The notes: generated by a model from the letters alone, not told the origin. Shown: positions 52,680-63,842, numbered from the stretch's first letter. The stretch: 64,000 bases of DNA from an uncultured Rhodospirillales bacterium (GCA_903927615.1 CAIYNU010000022.1:186001-250000), one strand, 5' to 3'. Translations and numbers: made by a program.

Positions 52680-53593
52680 GCCGCATTCTCCACGATCCAC
52701 GTTACAAGTTCGTGATAGGAGATGCCGAGATGCGCTGCTTGCTCGGGCACCAGCGAGAGCGGCGTCATCCCTGGTTGCGTGTTAACCTCCAAAAAGCACA
52801 GACCCTCGGTACCGGGACGGGATGGATCGAAGCGGAAGTCGCTGCGGCTGACGCCACGGCAACCCAACGTCCGATGCACCACCAACGCCAGTCGCATCGC
52901 CTCCTCGGCGATCCCGGGCGGCAGCATCGCCGGCACCACATGGTGAGCATGACCGGCGGTATACTTGGCGACATAGTCAAAAATGCTGCCGTCGAACACG
53001 ATCTCGGTCACGGCCAGCGGGCGATCCCCCATCACCCCCACGGTCAACTCCCGGCCGGGGATGAATTCTTCCACCAGCACCCGGCTGCCTTTGGCCCAAA
53101 TCTGCTCCAGCACCGCTTCGGTGACGGGAGCCCCGTCCCGTTCGACCAGGGTCACACCGACCGTCGACCCCTCATCCACCGGTTTCACCACGTACGGCGG
53201 CGGAAGCGGGTGCCCACCGGTAATAGCGCCGCGTTCCAGCACCACCCCTCGCGGGGAACGCACACCGGCTGCGGCAACCAGCCGCTTGGTCATGTCCTTG
53301 TCCATGGCCACCGCCGAGGCCAACACCCCGGAATGGCTATAGGGAATGCCCATGATTTCCAACACGCCCTGGACGCAGCCGTCTTCACCGCCGCGGCCGT
53401 GCAGGGCATTGAAGACCACATCGGGACGAGGCGTCAGGGCCCGCCGCAAGGCCTCAAGGTCCCGGGTCAGGTCAATGGTGGTGACCCGATAACCGTTCTC
53501 CGCCAAAGCGGCGGCAACTGCGGCCCCACTGACCAGCGAGACCTCCCGTTCGGCGGACCAGCCACCCATTAACACGGCCACATGACGGCTCAT
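52667..53593 (-). CDS. ddl: D-alanine-D-alanine ligase
   Basis: An ATP-grasp ligase joining two D-alanines for the muropeptide. The 308-residue product starts HVAVLMGGWSAEREVSLVSG, then PDVVFNALHGRGGEDGCVQG (ATP-grasp), YSHSGVLASAVAMDKDMTKR, PPYVVKPVDEGSTVGVTLVE, and the catalytic segment FIPGRELTVGVMGDRPLAV with CFLEVNTQPGMTPLSLVPEQ. Normal length. It overlaps murB by four bases (ATGA) and ftsQ by 13. Confidence 0.97.
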   Translation of the reverse strand: MSRHVAVLMGGWSAEREVSLVSGAAVAAALAENGYRVTTIDLTRDLEALRRALTPRPDVVFNALHGRGGEDGCVQGVLEIMGIPYSHSGVLASAVAMDKDMTKRLVAAAGVRSPRGVVLERGAITGGHPLPPPYVVKPVDEGSTVGVTLVERDGAPVTEAVLEQIWAKGSRVLVEEFIPGRELTVGVMGDRPLAVTEIVFDGSIFDYVAKYTAGHAHHVVPAMLPPGIAEEAMRLALVVHRTLGCRGVSRSDFRFDPSRPGTEGLCFLEVNTQPGMTPLSLVPEQAAHLGISYHELVTWIVENAAWQG

Positions 53594-54552
53594 GACATCT
53601 CTCCTTCAGGCGGGATCGTCGCGGCAACGCCGATCCGCTTGATTTCCCACTCCAAACGGACGCCCGAGGTTTCGAACACCCGCCGTCGGACCTCTTCGCC
53701 CAACCGCTCCAGATCGGCGGCGGAGGCGGTCCCAAGATTCAGGAGGAAGTTGCAATGCTTTTCCGAGACCTGGGCACCGCCCAAGGTCAGGCCGCGACAC
53801 CCCGCCTGGTCAATCAACGCCCACGCCTTGTGCCCAGGCGGATTGGCGAAGGTCGAGCCGCCGGTCCGCGCGCGCACCGGTTGACTCCCGAGGCGCTGGC
53901 GGGCGATGTCATCCATCCGGGCGCCGATTTCCGCGGGTGTGCCCGGTGCGCCCGACAGCAGCGCGCCCACGAACAGCCAGTCGGCCGGCGCGCCGCACTG
54001 ACGGTAGCCGAACCCAAGCTGGTCGACCGGCACCCGATGGCGGCCGCCCGACCGGTCGATGGCCTCGGCCGAAACCAAAATGTCCGCCAGTTCACGGCCA
54101 TAGGCGCCGGCATTCATGCGCAGTGCCCCGCCTATGGTCCCGGGGATGCCGGACAGGAACTCGAGGCCGGCAACACCCGCCTGACAGGCCGCCTGGGCCA
54201 CGGTCAGATCGAGCGCGCCCGCCCCCACCGTAACCTCGGTTCCCGCAACCGTGATCCCGGCAAACGAACCGCCCAGCCGCACCACCACCCCGGGAACACC
54301 CCCGTCCCGGACCAGCAGATTGGAACCGACGCCGATCACCGTCACCGGCACCTCGGGCGGACACGCTGCCAGGAACAGCGCCAGATCATCCCGATCGGCC
54401 GGACGGAACAGAACCTCGGCCGGACCGCCCACCCGAAACCACGTCACCCCGGCCAGCGGCGCACGGGCACTCAACCGGCCACGGACCGGCGGCAAGCGGC
54501 TGATCAAGGAGTCCGAAGGTGACGGAACCGTCATGGCCGGCTCTGCGCTCAT
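53590..54552 (-). CDS. murB: UDP-N-acetylenolpyruvoylglucosamine reductase
   Basis: FAD-dependent reduction of the enolpyruvyl group to give UDP-MurNAc. The 320 residues contain the FAD-binding blocks [40 protein letters not shown] and [20 protein letters not shown] (with the catalytic Tyr in NAGAYG). Type I features such as [20 protein letters not shown] and [12 protein letters not shown] follow, with the catalytic Glu of the last domain. The start at 54552 overlaps the murC stop by four bases. Operon position between murC and ddl is classical. Confidence 0.96.
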   Translation of the reverse strand: MSAEPAMTVPSPSDSLISRLPPVRGRLSARAPLAGVTWFRVGGPAEVLFRPADRDDLALFLAACPPEVPVTVIGVGSNLLVRDGGVPGVVVRLGGSFAGITVAGTEVTVGAGALDLTVAQAACQAGVAGLEFLSGIPGTIGGALRMNAGAYGRELADILVSAEAIDRSGGRHRVPVDQLGFGYRQCGAPADWLFVGALLSGAPGTPAEIGARMDDIARQRLGSQPVRARTGGSTFANPPGHKAWALIDQAGCRGLTLGGAQVSEKHCNFLLNLGTASAADLERLGEEVRRRVFETSGVRLEWEIKRIGVAATIPPEGEMS

Positions 54553-55973
54553 TGCGGGCGCCCCCGTTCATACAGGCGGGCCAGTTCGGCCGGCAAACTG
54601 TTGGCCCAACCGCTGATGGTGCCGGCGCCCAGACAAACCACCAGATCACCGGGCTCCGCCGCCGCCACCACCAGTTCGGCCAACTGCTCCGGCCCGGGCA
54701 ACGGCACCACATGGCGATGGCCGCGCAGGCGCAGGCCTTCGACCAGGGCATCACGATCGACGCCTGGGATCGGCGCCTCGCCGGCCGGGTAAACATCCGC
54801 CACGAACACCATGTCGGCATCGTTGAAACAGGTGCAGAAATCTTCAAATAAGCTTTGCAGACGAGAATAACGATGAGGTTGGACCACCGCGAGCACCCGG
54901 CCCCGGCCAGCGGTGCATGCCGCCCGCAAGACCGCGGCAATCTCGACCGGGTGGTGACCGTAATCGTCAATCACCGCCACCCCGCCGGCCTCCCCGGTCC
55001 GGGTAAAGCGGCGTTTGACCCCGGAGAACCGGCTGAGCGCCAGACGCATCACTTCGGGGTCCAGCCCCATCTCATAGCCGACCGCCAGCGCCGCCAGGGA
55101 ATTCAGAACGTTGTGCATACCGAACATCGGCAGCGTCACCCCGCTCAGCACGATATCCTCGCCACCGCGGCGGCAGGCCAGCACCACCTCAAAACGGGCA
55201 CCCTCCGGCCCCAATTCAACGGCGCGCGCCCGCACCTGGGCCTGCGGGCTGAAACCGTAGGTGACGATCCGACGATCGGAAACCCGTGGAATCATCGCCT
55301 GAACCTCGGGGTGATCCAGGCACAGCACCGCAAAACCGTAGAACGGGATATTCTGAACGAAGCTGTCGAAGGCTTCGCGGACCCGGTCAAACGTGCCGTA
55401 GAAATCCAGGTGTTCCGGATCAATATTGGTGACGACGGCGATGGTCGCCGGCAGCTTGACGAAGGTGCCGTCCGATTCGTCGGCTTCAACGACCATCCAC
55501 TCGCCGGCTCCGAGTCGCGAGTTGGTGCCGTAGGCATTAATGATGCCACCGTTGATCACGGTCGGATCCAGCTCGGCCGTTTCCAGCAAGGATGCAACCA
55601 TTGATGTCGTTGTCGTCTTGCCATGAGTGCCGCCAATCGCGATTGACCATTTAAGTCGCATCAATTCGCCCAGCATTTCGGCACGGCGAACGACCGGCAA
55701 GTGCGCAGTACGCGCGGCAACGACCTCAGGATTGTCTCGCTTGATGGCCGATGATACAACGATCACACTGGCCTTGCCTAGGTTCTCGGCGCGGTGTCCG
55801 ATAAAAACCTCGATCCCCTGCGCCCGCAGGCGCTTGACGTTGGCGCTTTCAGCCACGTCGGAACCCTGCACCGCATAGCCCAGATTCTTCAGCACCTCGG
55901 CGATGCCGCTCATGCCGATGCCGCCGATGCCGACGAAGTGAATCAGTCCGATAGTCAACGGCAAGGCTCTCAT
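54549..55973 (-). CDS. murC: UDP-N-acetylmuramate-L-alanine ligase
   Basis: Adds L-alanine to UDP-MurNAc with ATP. The 474-residue protein has the UDP-binding [19 protein letters not shown]-loop [60 protein letters not shown], and the Mur ligase C-domain ([40 protein letters not shown]). All invariant residues of the family are visible. Overlaps by four bases with both murG and murB on either side. Confidence 0.98.
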   Translation of the reverse strand: MRALPLTIGLIHFVGIGGIGMSGIAEVLKNLGYAVQGSDVAESANVKRLRAQGIEVFIGHRAENLGKASVIVVSSAIKRDNPEVVAARTAHLPVVRRAEMLGELMRLKWSIAIGGTHGKTTTTSMVASLLETAELDPTVINGGIINAYGTNSRLGAGEWMVVEADESDGTFVKLPATIAVVTNIDPEHLDFYGTFDRVREAFDSFVQNIPFYGFAVLCLDHPEVQAMIPRVSDRRIVTYGFSPQAQVRARAVELGPEGARFEVVLACRRGGEDIVLSGVTLPMFGMHNVLNSLAALAVGYEMGLDPEVMRLALSRFSGVKRRFTRTGEAGGVAVIDDYGHHPVEIAAVLRAACTAGRGRVLAVVQPHRYSRLQSLFEDFCTCFNDADMVFVADVYPAGEAPIPGVDRDALVEGLRLRGHRHVVPLPGPEQLAELVVAAAEPGDLVVCLGAGTISGWANSLPAELARLYERGRPQ

Positions 55974-57163
55974 TCGGCCGCCTCCCAGATTTGTCGATGG
56001 TTGCGATGGGTCCGAGAGCCGGGACCGTGGGCCACTTCAACCACCGTGTCGGCCAGCCGTTGGGCCGCGTCGGGTGCGCCCCAACCGCGGGCCACCGCCG
56101 CCGCCAACGCCAGATCGGCAGGTTGCCCAAGCAGCGTTTCCAGCCGGTCGGCCAATGACCGGGGGGTGAAGTCGGGTTGTGCCATCAACCAGGCGCCGCC
56201 CGCTTGGGCCAGGGCCCGGGCGTTGGCGCTCTGGTGATCGTCCATGGCGTGAGGATAGGGCACCAGGATGGCGGGCCGGCCCACGGCCGTCAGCTCGGCC
56301 ATGGTCGATGCGCCGGCCCGGCACATCACCAGATGCGCCCCGGCCAGCCGGGCCGGCACGTCCTGAAAGAAGCTGGAAAGCTCGGCGGCGCCGACCCCGA
56401 GCCCTTCATAAGCGGCCGACACCCCGTCGAGGTCTTCGGGCCGGCACTGCTGGGACACCACCAGACGCGCCCGCAGGTCCGCCGGTAACAGCGCCAGCGC
56501 CGCCGGAACCACCTCGCTGAACACCCGGGCGCCCTGGCTGCCGCCGATCACCAACAGCCGGATCGGGCCAATCTCCTCGGGGGGCGCGTAAAAGGTATCG
56601 CGGACCGCGGCCACCGCCGGGCGTACCGGGTTACCGGTGCGCACGCTCACGTCCCGGCACGAGCCCGGCATGCCGGCCACCACCGGAAACGAGATCGCCA
56701 GCCGGCAGACCCCCCGCGCCATCCAACGGTTGGCACGGCCGAGCACCGCGTTCTGTTCATGGAGCACCACCGGCACACCGGCCAACCGGGCCGCCAAAAC
56801 GGTCGGCAAGGACGGATAGCCGCCAAAACCGACCACCACCACCGGTTTGTGCCGCCGGATCTGCCGCAACGCCTGGAAAACGCCGATCCCCAACACCGCG
56901 ACGGTGCGCAATCGGCCGAGCAAACCCGGTTCCAGAGTCGCGGCATACACGCGATGAACCGGAACCGCCGGCAATGCACCGCCAAAGGCCCGGCCACGGC
57001 GATCGGTCACCAGCACCACCGGTTGGCTCCGCGCCAGCAATTCCCGGGCCAGGGCCTCGGCCGGAAACAGATGGCCGCCAGTCCCCCCGGCCGCCAGCAT
57101 CACCGGCGCCGCCTTCGGCGCGCCCATCATGACCACCGGTTCAAGCGCGATGCCCTCGGTCAT
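55970..57163 (-). CDS. murG: UDP-GlcNAc--lipid I N-acetylglucosaminyltransferase
   Basis: Forms lipid II on the cytoplasmic face of the membrane. The 397-residue GT-B protein has the N-terminal glycine loop [60 protein letters not shown], and the C-half [40 protein letters not shown] and [20 protein letters not shown]. The N-terminus has about 20 extra residues ([20 protein letters not shown]), so an internal start is possible. Overlaps ftsW by four bases. Confidence 0.97.
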   Translation of the reverse strand: MTEGIALEPVVMMGAPKAAPVMLAAGGTGGHLFPAEALARELLARSQPVVLVTDRRGRAFGGALPAVPVHRVYAATLEPGLLGRLRTVAVLGIGVFQALRQIRRHKPVVVVGFGGYPSLPTVLAARLAGVPVVLHEQNAVLGRANRWMARGVCRLAISFPVVAGMPGSCRDVSVRTGNPVRPAVAAVRDTFYAPPEEIGPIRLLVIGGSQGARVFSEVVPAALALLPADLRARLVVSQQCRPEDLDGVSAAYEGLGVGAAELSSFFQDVPARLAGAHLVMCRAGASTMAELTAVGRPAILVPYPHAMDDHQSANARALAQAGGAWLMAQPDFTPRSLADRLETLLGQPADLALAAAVARGWGAPDAAQRLADTVVEVAHGPGSRTHRNHRQIWEAAE

Positions 57164-58284
57164 TGGCGATCCCCCAGTCCAAAACGCCGCCGGGTTAACG
57201 CCAGCACCATGCCCATGCCGAAGCCCAGGGCGATCAGCGACGAGCCGCCGTAGCTGACGAAGGGCAGCGTCATACCCTTGGCCGGCAGCAGGTGCAATGA
57301 CGATGACATATTGATGAATGCCTGCATACCGAACTGGACCAGCAGACCCGCCGCCGCCAGCAGCACGAACAGGTTGGAATCCTTCAGAAGTCGGGAAAAG
57401 CCGCGCAGAACGATGAAGCCGAAGAGTGCGACCAGCAAAAGAGTCCAGATCAGCCCCAGTTCCTCGCCCGATACCGCGAAGATGAAATCGGCATGGGCAT
57501 CGGGAAGCTGCATCTTGACCGTCCCCTGCCCCGGGCCGGTTCCGAACACACCGCCATTGGCGAACGCCTCCATGGAGCGTGTAACCTGATAGGTGTCGCC
57601 ACTGGCCGGATCCAGAAAGCGGTCGATCCGGCTATGGACGTGAGGCAACAGATGGTACGCGCCCACCAGCCCGACGCAGCCCAAGCCGATCAGGATGACC
57701 ACGAAACCGATATTGAGCCCGGCCAGGAAGAACTGGCAGAACCACACCACCGAGACCACACAGGCCATGCCCAAATCCGGCTGCTTGATCAGGAGTCCGA
57801 CCACCAGCGCCCACAGCAGGAAGGCCGCGAGGTTGCCGTGAAAGCCGGGGGTCGTTTTCTGGAGCGAGAACATCCAGGCCGCAACCACCGCAAAGGCGGG
57901 CTTGAGGAACTCCGACGGCTGAATCGACAGGCCGGGCAAATGAATCCAACGGCGCGCACCCTTGATCTCGACCCCGATCACCATGGTGGCCGCCGTCAGC
58001 ACCAGCGCCACCAAGAACACCGCCAACGCCGCCCGGCGCACGCCCCGCGGCGTCAACAGCGACACCGCGATCATCAGCACCAGGGACGGCAGCAGCATGG
58101 CCAGGTGATGCTCGACGAAGTGATAGGTGTCGAGACCGATGCGGTCGGCCACCGCCGGGCTGGCGGCCATGATCAGGATGATCCCATAGCCCACCAGCAC
58201 CGCCAAAGCCGCCAGCATCCAGCGGTCGACGGTCCACCACCACCGTCCGAAAATGGATTGATCGGTACGGTCGAAGGCGATCAT
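57160..58284 (-). CDS. ftsW: Peptidoglycan glycosyltransferase FtsW (SEDS family)
   Basis: The septal SEDS polymerase that works with FtsI. The 374 residues have about ten membrane helices; blocks include VGYGIILIMAASPAVADRIG, GARRWIHLPGLSIQPSEFLK, VGLLIKQPDLGMACVVSVVW, YQVTRSMEAFANGGVFGTGP, PDAHADFIFAVSGEELGLIW and LTLPFVSYGGSSLIALGFGM, the last being the family's most conserved motif. The position between murD and murG is normal. It overlaps murG and murD by four bases each. Confidence 0.97.
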   Translation of the reverse strand: MIAFDRTDQSIFGRWWWTVDRWMLAALAVLVGYGIILIMAASPAVADRIGLDTYHFVEHHLAMLLPSLVLMIAVSLLTPRGVRRAALAVFLVALVLTAATMVIGVEIKGARRWIHLPGLSIQPSEFLKPAFAVVAAWMFSLQKTTPGFHGNLAAFLLWALVVGLLIKQPDLGMACVVSVVWFCQFFLAGLNIGFVVILIGLGCVGLVGAYHLLPHVHSRIDRFLDPASGDTYQVTRSMEAFANGGVFGTGPGQGTVKMQLPDAHADFIFAVSGEELGLIWTLLLVALFGFIVLRGFSRLLKDSNLFVLLAAAGLLVQFGMQAFINMSSSLHLLPAKGMTLPFVSYGGSSLIALGFGMGMVLALTRRRFGLGDRQ

Positions 58285-59705
58285 GGACGGTCTCCCCGGA
58301 CGGGACGGCGTTCAAGAACCAAGTCCACGCACGCCGTAAAGGCGGCGCCGCGGGCCTCGAAGTCGGCGAACTGGTCAAACGACGCGCAGGCGGGCGACAA
58401 CAGCACCGTCGCGCCGGCCCGCCCTTCTTCGGCCATGGCCCGGGCGGCGGCGGCGGCAACCGCAACCTCCATGGTGCCGCAGCGATCGAACGGCACCTTC
58501 CCCTCAAGCCAGGCCGCGAAGGAGTCGGTGGCGGTGCCGATCAGGAAGGCATGGCGGACCCGGGACATCAGGGGCTCAAGGCCGGCTAGCCCGCCCTCTT
58601 TGGCCTTGCCGCCCACAATCCAGTAAATATCATGGTAGCAAGCCAGCGCCTTGGCCGCGGCGTCGGCGTTGGTGGCCTTGCTGTCGTTGACGAAACTGAC
58701 TCCCCCGATCCGAGCCACCCGCTGCTGACGGTGGGCCAGTCCGGGAAAGCTGGCGAGCGAGCGGGCGATCAGTGCCGGATGCACGCCCACCGCCCGGGCC
58801 GCGGCAAAGGCCGCCGCGGCGTTCTGCCAGTTGTGACGTCCCGGAAGCGTGGCCATCTCGCGCAGGTCGATGATTTCCTCGGCCCGGCTTTCGGTATCAT
58901 CGACCAGCACGCCGTGGCGGAAATACACCCCGCCCGGCACCAGCCGTTCCACCGATACCGGCACCACCGTAACGTCGGGCTGCTGTTGTTCCAGATCACG
59001 GCGCAGTTGCCGGCAATGGCTGTCGTCGGTCCCGATCACCGCCACCCGCTGAACCGGCGGCGTCACGATTGGACGTTGGGCAAAGATGAGGGACTTGGCC
59101 CGGACATAGCCTTCCATGCCGCCGTGGCGATCCAGATGATCGGGGGTGATGTTGAGCAGCACCGACACCGCCAACGGCGCCGACACCGTTTGCTCCAACT
59201 GATAAGACGACAGTTCCAGAACATAGGTCCCGGTCGGCCCCAAGGCCGGCAAGGCCAGCACCGGCATGCCCAGATTGCCCCCCACCGCCACCGGCCGCCC
59301 CGATTGCTTGAGGATATGGCCGATCAACGAGGTGGTGGTGGACTTGCCGTTGGTCCCGGTGATGCCGATCCAGGTGGCGTCATGCTCCGAGCGGGCCAGC
59401 AACTCGATATCGCCGATGATCTCGATGCCGGCGGCCCGTGCCCGCGCCGCCAACGGATGCGGCACCGGATACCGGTGCGGGATGCCCGGCGCCAGCACCA
59501 ACGCCGCCGCCAGACTGAGATCGGTCCTGTTCAAGTCCTTCACCGGCACCCCGGCCGCCGCGGCGTCGGCGCAGCGTTGGGGATCGTCGTCCCACGCCCA
59601 CACCTCGGCGCCGCTGGCCTGCAAAGCCGCCGCCGCCGCCAGGCCCGATCGGCCCAGCCCCATCACCGCCACCGGATATCCTTTAAAGGCGAACAGGTCG
59701 ATCAT
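58281..59705 (-). CDS. murD: UDP-N-acetylmuramoylalanine-D-glutamate ligase
   Basis: Adds D-glutamate to UDP-MurNAc-L-Ala. 474 residues: N-domain VAVMGLGRSGLAAAAALQAS, P-loop WIGITGTNGKSTTTSLIGHI, YVLELSSYQLEQTVSAPLAV, NITPDHLDRHGGMEGYVRAK, and FVNDSKATNADAAAKALACY with VGGKAKEGGLAGL near the end and VLLSPACASFDQFADFEARG in the C-domain. All family signatures are present. Stop overlaps the ftsW start by four bases; mraY ends eight bases upstream of the start. Confidence 0.97.
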   Translation of the reverse strand: MIDLFAFKGYPVAVMGLGRSGLAAAAALQASGAEVWAWDDDPQRCADAAAAGVPVKDLNRTDLSLAAALVLAPGIPHRYPVPHPLAARARAAGIEIIGDIELLARSEHDATWIGITGTNGKSTTTSLIGHILKQSGRPVAVGGNLGMPVLALPALGPTGTYVLELSSYQLEQTVSAPLAVSVLLNITPDHLDRHGGMEGYVRAKSLIFAQRPIVTPPVQRVAVIGTDDSHCRQLRRDLEQQQPDVTVVPVSVERLVPGGVYFRHGVLVDDTESRAEEIIDLREMATLPGRHNWQNAAAAFAAARAVGVHPALIARSLASFPGLAHRQQRVARIGGVSFVNDSKATNADAAAKALACYHDIYWIVGGKAKEGGLAGLEPLMSRVRHAFLIGTATDSFAAWLEGKVPFDRCGTMEVAVAAAAARAMAEEGRAGATVLLSPACASFDQFADFEARGAAFTACVDLVLERRPVRGDRP

Positions 59706-59712
59706 GCCGGCA

Positions 59713-60798
59713 TCACCGCAACTTCAGGGTGGAAAGACCAACCAGGGCCAGAATCACTGCAATAATCCAAAATCGAATAACCACCGTCGGTTCTGCCCAC
59801 CCCTTCTTCTCAAAATGGTGGTGGAGCGGCGCCATTCGAAAGACCCGTTTGCCGGTTAGCTTGAACGACGCGACCTGAACGATCACCGAAACCGTTTCCA
59901 GGACGAAAAGGCCGCCGACGATAGCCAGGACGATTTCGTGCTTGGTCACGACACTGATCGCGCCAAGCGCACCGCCCACCGACAGCGAACCGGTATCGCC
60001 CATGAACACCATGGCCGGCGGTGCGTTGAACCACAGGAAACCGAGGCTGGCGCCCACCAGAGCACCGCAGAATACCGTCAGCTCGCCCGAACGCGGCACG
60101 TAGTGAAGTTGAAGGTAATTGGCGAAGATGCTGTTGCCGACCAGATAGGCGATCATTGCGAAACAGCCGGCGGCGATCATCACCGGCACGATGGCCAGTC
60201 CGTCCAGACCATCGGTAAGGTTGACGGCGTTGGAGGCGCCCACCATCACAAAGACGGCGAAGGGCAGGAACAGAAAGCCGAATTGGATCAGAACATCCTT
60301 GAAGAAGGGAATGGCCAGACTCTGGGACAGCGGCTCGGGCGTCACCGCGGCGATCAGCACCGACGCCGTTGCGGCGACCCCGATCTGCGCCACCAGCTTG
60401 AGCTTGCCGGGCAGCCCCTTGGGATTGCGTTTCGTCAACTTAAGGTAATCATCACCAAAGCCGATCAGCCCGAAGCCGATGGTAACCAGCATTACGATCC
60501 AGATATAGGCGTTGTCGAGATCGCCCCAGAGCAGCGTGCTGACGATCACCGCGACCAGGATCATCAGGCCACCCATGGTCGGCGTGCCCTTTTTCTTGAA
60601 ATGGGTCTCGGGGCCATCACTGCGGATCGGCTGGCCGTCGCCCTGCCGGCGTTTCAACCATACGATCAAACGCGGTCCGAGCACGAAGCTGATGATCAGC
60701 GCCGTCAGAATCGCCCCACCGGTGCGAAAGGTGATGTAGTGAAAAAGATTCAACGGCCCAAATTCATCGGCCAGCGGATACAGGAAATCATAGAGCAT
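59713..60798 (-). CDS. mraY: Phospho-N-acetylmuramoyl-pentapeptide-transferase
   Basis: Links phospho-MurNAc-pentapeptide to undecaprenyl phosphate, forming lipid I. The 361-residue polytopic protein (about ten helices) has [40 protein letters not shown] with the aspartate pair, [40 protein letters not shown] and [20 protein letters not shown], all exact MraY hallmarks. It lies between murF and murD, seven bases from the murD start and 18 from the murF end. Confidence 0.98.
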   Translation of the reverse strand: MLYDFLYPLADEFGPLNLFHYITFRTGGAILTALIISFVLGPRLIVWLKRRQGDGQPIRSDGPETHFKKKGTPTMGGLMILVAVIVSTLLWGDLDNAYIWIVMLVTIGFGLIGFGDDYLKLTKRNPKGLPGKLKLVAQIGVAATASVLIAAVTPEPLSQSLAIPFFKDVLIQFGFLFLPFAVFVMVGASNAVNLTDGLDGLAIVPVMIAAGCFAMIAYLVGNSIFANYLQLHYVPRSGELTVFCGALVGASLGFLWFNAPPAMVFMGDTGSLSVGGALGAISVVTKHEIVLAIVGGLFVLETVSVIVQVASFKLTGKRVFRMAPLHHHFEKKGWAEPTVVIRFWIIAVILALVGLSTLKLR

Positions 60799-60816
60799 GG
60801 TCTGTTTCTCTCCCGC

Positions 60817-62283
60817 TCAACCGGCCGCGACGGCCGAAGCCGCCGAAGCTGATGCCGATGCTGACAAGGCCTCGCCCGTCACGCCGGCCAGCGCCGCCAC
60901 CACCCGGGCCATGCGGCTGCCCGCCGAGCCCTTGACCAGAACCACGTCGCCGCTTCGGACGGCACCCGCCACCAGCGGCGCGAGTCCGGTGCTGTCCTCG
61001 GTCCAGGCGCCGCGGATGGCCGCCGGCAAACCGGGCATCAATGCCGCCGTGTGACGTCCGCAGCCGAACACCAGATCGACCCTTGATTCCGCCAGCGGTT
61101 CGGCCAACGCGGCGTGATAAGCGTCGGACTGTTCGCCCAACTCCAGCATATCGCCGAGTACGGCGATGCGCCGGCCTCCGGCCCCCGGATCGGTGTCGGC
61201 CAGCACCTGAAACGCCGCGGTCATCGCGGCCGGGCTGGCGTTATAGCTCTCGTCGATCAGCGTAAAGCTCCCGTGAGTCAGGGGAAGATGGCGGCGGCTG
61301 CCCCGGCCCTTGACCGGGACCAACCGGCCGAGGCTGCGCGCCGCGGCCTGGAGGTCGGCACCCGCGGCCTGCACCGCCGACAGCACCGCCAGGCTATTGT
61401 TCACCCAATGACGGCCGGGCAGCGAAATCCGATAGGACAGGGAGGTGCCGTTGATCTTCGCAGTCACGAGGCTGCCGGTCGGATCGGCCGATGACGGGAG
61501 CCCCCAGGTCGGCCTGTCCTCGCGATAACCGCCAAAGTCCCGGATGTCCTGAATACCATGGGCGGCCGCGCTCGCCGCCAGGCGCTCGAACTGGCCGTTG
61601 TCGCGATTGAGCACCGCGATGCCCGAAGTCGCCATGCCCTGGAACAGTTCGGCCTTGGCGTCTGCAACCTCGTCAAGAGACCCGAAGAACTCCATGTGCG
61701 CCGGTTGAATATTGGTAATGACGCCCACGTCGGGTCGAACCTGCCGGGCCAATGGTCCGATTTCGCCCGCATGGTTCATGCCCAGTTCAAACACGCCGTA
61801 GCGGCAATCGGCCGGCAACCGGGCCAAGCTCAACGGCACGCCCCAATGATTGTTCAGGTTGCCCTCGGTGGCATAGGTTGGGGCCTGCTCGCCCAGGCAC
61901 TGGGCCAGCGCCGCCTTGGTCCCGGTCTTGCCCACCGAACCGGTAATGGCGATGACCGTGGCCTGACTTCGCGCCCGCGCCGCTTGCCCCAGAGCCTCCA
62001 GGGCCTTCATGGTATCATCGACGATCACCAGGGGGTTGCCGACCGACTGGGGCGGACGGGAGACCAGGGCCGCGACCGCGCCCTTCCCGAACGCCTCTTC
62101 CAAAAAATCGTGTCCGTCGAAGGTCGGCCCCTCAAGCGCCACGAACAAATCGCCCGGCACCACGGTTCGGCTATCGATGGAAACGCCGGTCGCGCACCAG
62201 GAGACGGCGCCGCCTTGGCTACGCACGGCGCCGGCCACCTCTGCGGCGGTCCACAAGACCGGTTTGTCGTTTACGGCCCTCAT
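60817..62283 (-). CDS. murF: UDP-MurNAc-tripeptide--D-Ala-D-Ala ligase
   Basis: Adds the D-Ala-D-Ala dipeptide made by Ddl. The 488 residues include ISIDSRTVVPGDLFVALEG-like domain 1 (VVPGDLFVALEGPTFDGHDF), P-loop AITGSVGKTGTKAALAQCLG (the usual N of GSNGKT is V here, as in many Alphaproteobacteria), HWGVPLSLARLPADCRYGVF, ELGMNHAGEIGPLARQVRPD and domain 3 LIDESYNASPAAMTAAFQVL. The last ten residues are Ala/Ser-rich. The start overlaps the murE stop by four bases. Confidence 0.96.
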   Translation of the reverse strand: MRAVNDKPVLWTAAEVAGAVRSQGGAVSWCATGVSIDSRTVVPGDLFVALEGPTFDGHDFLEEAFGKGAVAALVSRPPQSVGNPLVIVDDTMKALEALGQAARARSQATVIAITGSVGKTGTKAALAQCLGEQAPTYATEGNLNNHWGVPLSLARLPADCRYGVFELGMNHAGEIGPLARQVRPDVGVITNIQPAHMEFFGSLDEVADAKAELFQGMATSGIAVLNRDNGQFERLAASAAAHGIQDIRDFGGYREDRPTWGLPSSADPTGSLVTAKINGTSLSYRISLPGRHWVNNSLAVLSAVQAAGADLQAAARSLGRLVPVKGRGSRRHLPLTHGSFTLIDESYNASPAAMTAAFQVLADTDPGAGGRRIAVLGDMLELGEQSDAYHAALAEPLAESRVDLVFGCGRHTAALMPGLPAAIRGAWTEDSTGLAPLVAGAVRSGDVVLVKGSAGSRMARVVAALAGVTGEALSASASASAASAVAAG

Positions 62284-63842
62284 CCAACCATCTCCGCCAG
62301 CACCGCCCGCACTTCGGCCGCGTCATCGAACGGACGCACCTCGTTTCCCACAATCTGCCCTTGTTCGTGGCCCTTGCCGGCAATCACCAGCAAATCACCG
62401 CCGGCCAATCCGCGCACCGCCGTCCGGATCGCCGCGGCACGGTCGCCGATTTCTTCGGCGTCCGGACATCCCACCAAGACCTCCCGGCGAATAGCCCCGG
62501 GAACTTCACTGCGCGGGTTGTCGTCGGTGACGATTACCCGATCGGCCAGACGGGCCGCTATGACGCCCATCACAGGCCGTTTACCGCGATCGCGGTCGCC
62601 GCCACACCCGAACACCACCATCAGGCGACCGGCGGTGTGGGGCCGCAAGGCCAGCAGGACGGTTTCCAGCGCATCCGGCGAGTGGGCGTAGTCCACAATC
62701 ACCGCGGCGCCCGCCGGATGGCCCGCCACCGGCTGAAGCCGTCCGGGGACCCCCTCGAGCCGGCTCAAAGCGTCCAGCACCGGATCGATCACGTTCGCTG
62801 GCAGGTTCGCCGGCACCGCCGCCCCGGCCCGCAGCCATCCGGCCACCTCGGGGTCGGTGGCCAGCACCAGCCCAAGCGCCGCCAGCGCATTCCAGGCCTG
62901 GAAGCGTCCGACCAAGCCCAACGCCACCGTCGCCGGCCGCCCCAAAACCTCCAACCTCAGACGTTGACCATGGGGCAACGCCTCCACCCCACGCACCGCG
63001 ATGTGCTGGGCGGCCGTGCCATAGCCCAACACCCGCACGCCGCGACGCTGACACACGCCGGCCAGGGCCTCGAACTCCGGCACATCGGCGTTCAGGACCG
63101 CCACACCGTCCGTCGCCAGCACCCGCCCGAACAGCCCGGCTTTCGCGGCGCAATAAACCTCCATGCTCCCGTGATAGTCAAGATGATCGCGACTGAGATT
63201 GGTGAAGGCCGCGGCCCCCAGTCGCACACCGTCCAGTCGGAACTGGTCGAGACCGTGGCTGGACGCCTCCATGGCCAGATGCCCGATGCCCGCCCCGGCC
63301 AGGGCCGCGAGTCCGGCATGGAGCCTGACCGGATCAGGGGTGGTCATCACGGCGCCGTCGAAGCCCGGCGGCGGCGTCAGATTCGGCGCCACAGTCAGTC
63401 CCAGGGTACCCAGCGCCGCCGCGCTATGGCCCTGCTGGGTCCACAATTGCCGGGTAAACTGAACCGTTGAGGTCTTGCCATTGGTTCCGGTGACCGCAAC
63501 CACGGTTTCAGGCTGGCGGCCATGAAACGCCGCGGCCATCAAGGCGAACGCCCGGCGCGGCGCGGGGTCTTCAAGAACCGGGACCGACGCCGGCGACCGG
63601 GCCTCGTTCAGGCGTTGCCGGGTGCCCGGGGGCGCCAGCACCGCCACCGCGCCGCGCCTGACGGCATCGTCGATGAAGGCGCGGCCATCGTTGAGGCTGC
63701 CAGGCGCCGTACCCGGCAGGGCCGCAAACAGAAAGCCCGGCCTGACCGCGCGCGAGTCCGCGGTCAGGCCGGTGATCTCGCGATCAAGGCTTGGCGCCGG
63801 AGCCGCCGCAGCGGCCGGTGTATCGCCGCTAATGGTCGTCAT
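62280..63842 (-). CDS. murE: UDP-MurNAc-L-Ala-D-Glu--meso-diaminopimelate ligase
   Basis: Adds the third residue of the stem peptide. From the ATG at 63842 the product is 520 residues: GLTADSRAVRPGFLFAALPG, P-loop VAVTGTNGKTSTVQFTRQLW, MEASSHGLDQFRLDGVRLGA, NLSRDHLDYHGSMEVYCAAK, VIVDYAHSPDALETVLLALR and VIVTDDNPRSEVPGAIRREV. The DNPR motif indicates meso-diaminopimelate, not lysine, as substrate. A longer frame upstream overlaps ftsI and is not needed; the chosen start overlaps the ftsI stop by 14 bases. There is no clear ribosome-binding site, so coupling is likely. Confidence 0.96.
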   Translation of the reverse strand: MTTISGDTPAAAAAPAPSLDREITGLTADSRAVRPGFLFAALPGTAPGSLNDGRAFIDDAVRRGAVAVLAPPGTRQRLNEARSPASVPVLEDPAPRRAFALMAAAFHGRQPETVVAVTGTNGKTSTVQFTRQLWTQQGHSAAALGTLGLTVAPNLTPPPGFDGAVMTTPDPVRLHAGLAALAGAGIGHLAMEASSHGLDQFRLDGVRLGAAAFTNLSRDHLDYHGSMEVYCAAKAGLFGRVLATDGVAVLNADVPEFEALAGVCQRRGVRVLGYGTAAQHIAVRGVEALPHGQRLRLEVLGRPATVALGLVGRFQAWNALAALGLVLATDPEVAGWLRAGAAVPANLPANVIDPVLDALSRLEGVPGRLQPVAGHPAGAAVIVDYAHSPDALETVLLALRPHTAGRLMVVFGCGGDRDRGKRPVMGVIAARLADRVIVTDDNPRSEVPGAIRREVLVGCPDAEEIGDRAAAIRTAVRGLAGGDLLVIAGKGHEQGQIVGNEVRPFDDAAEVRAVLAEMVG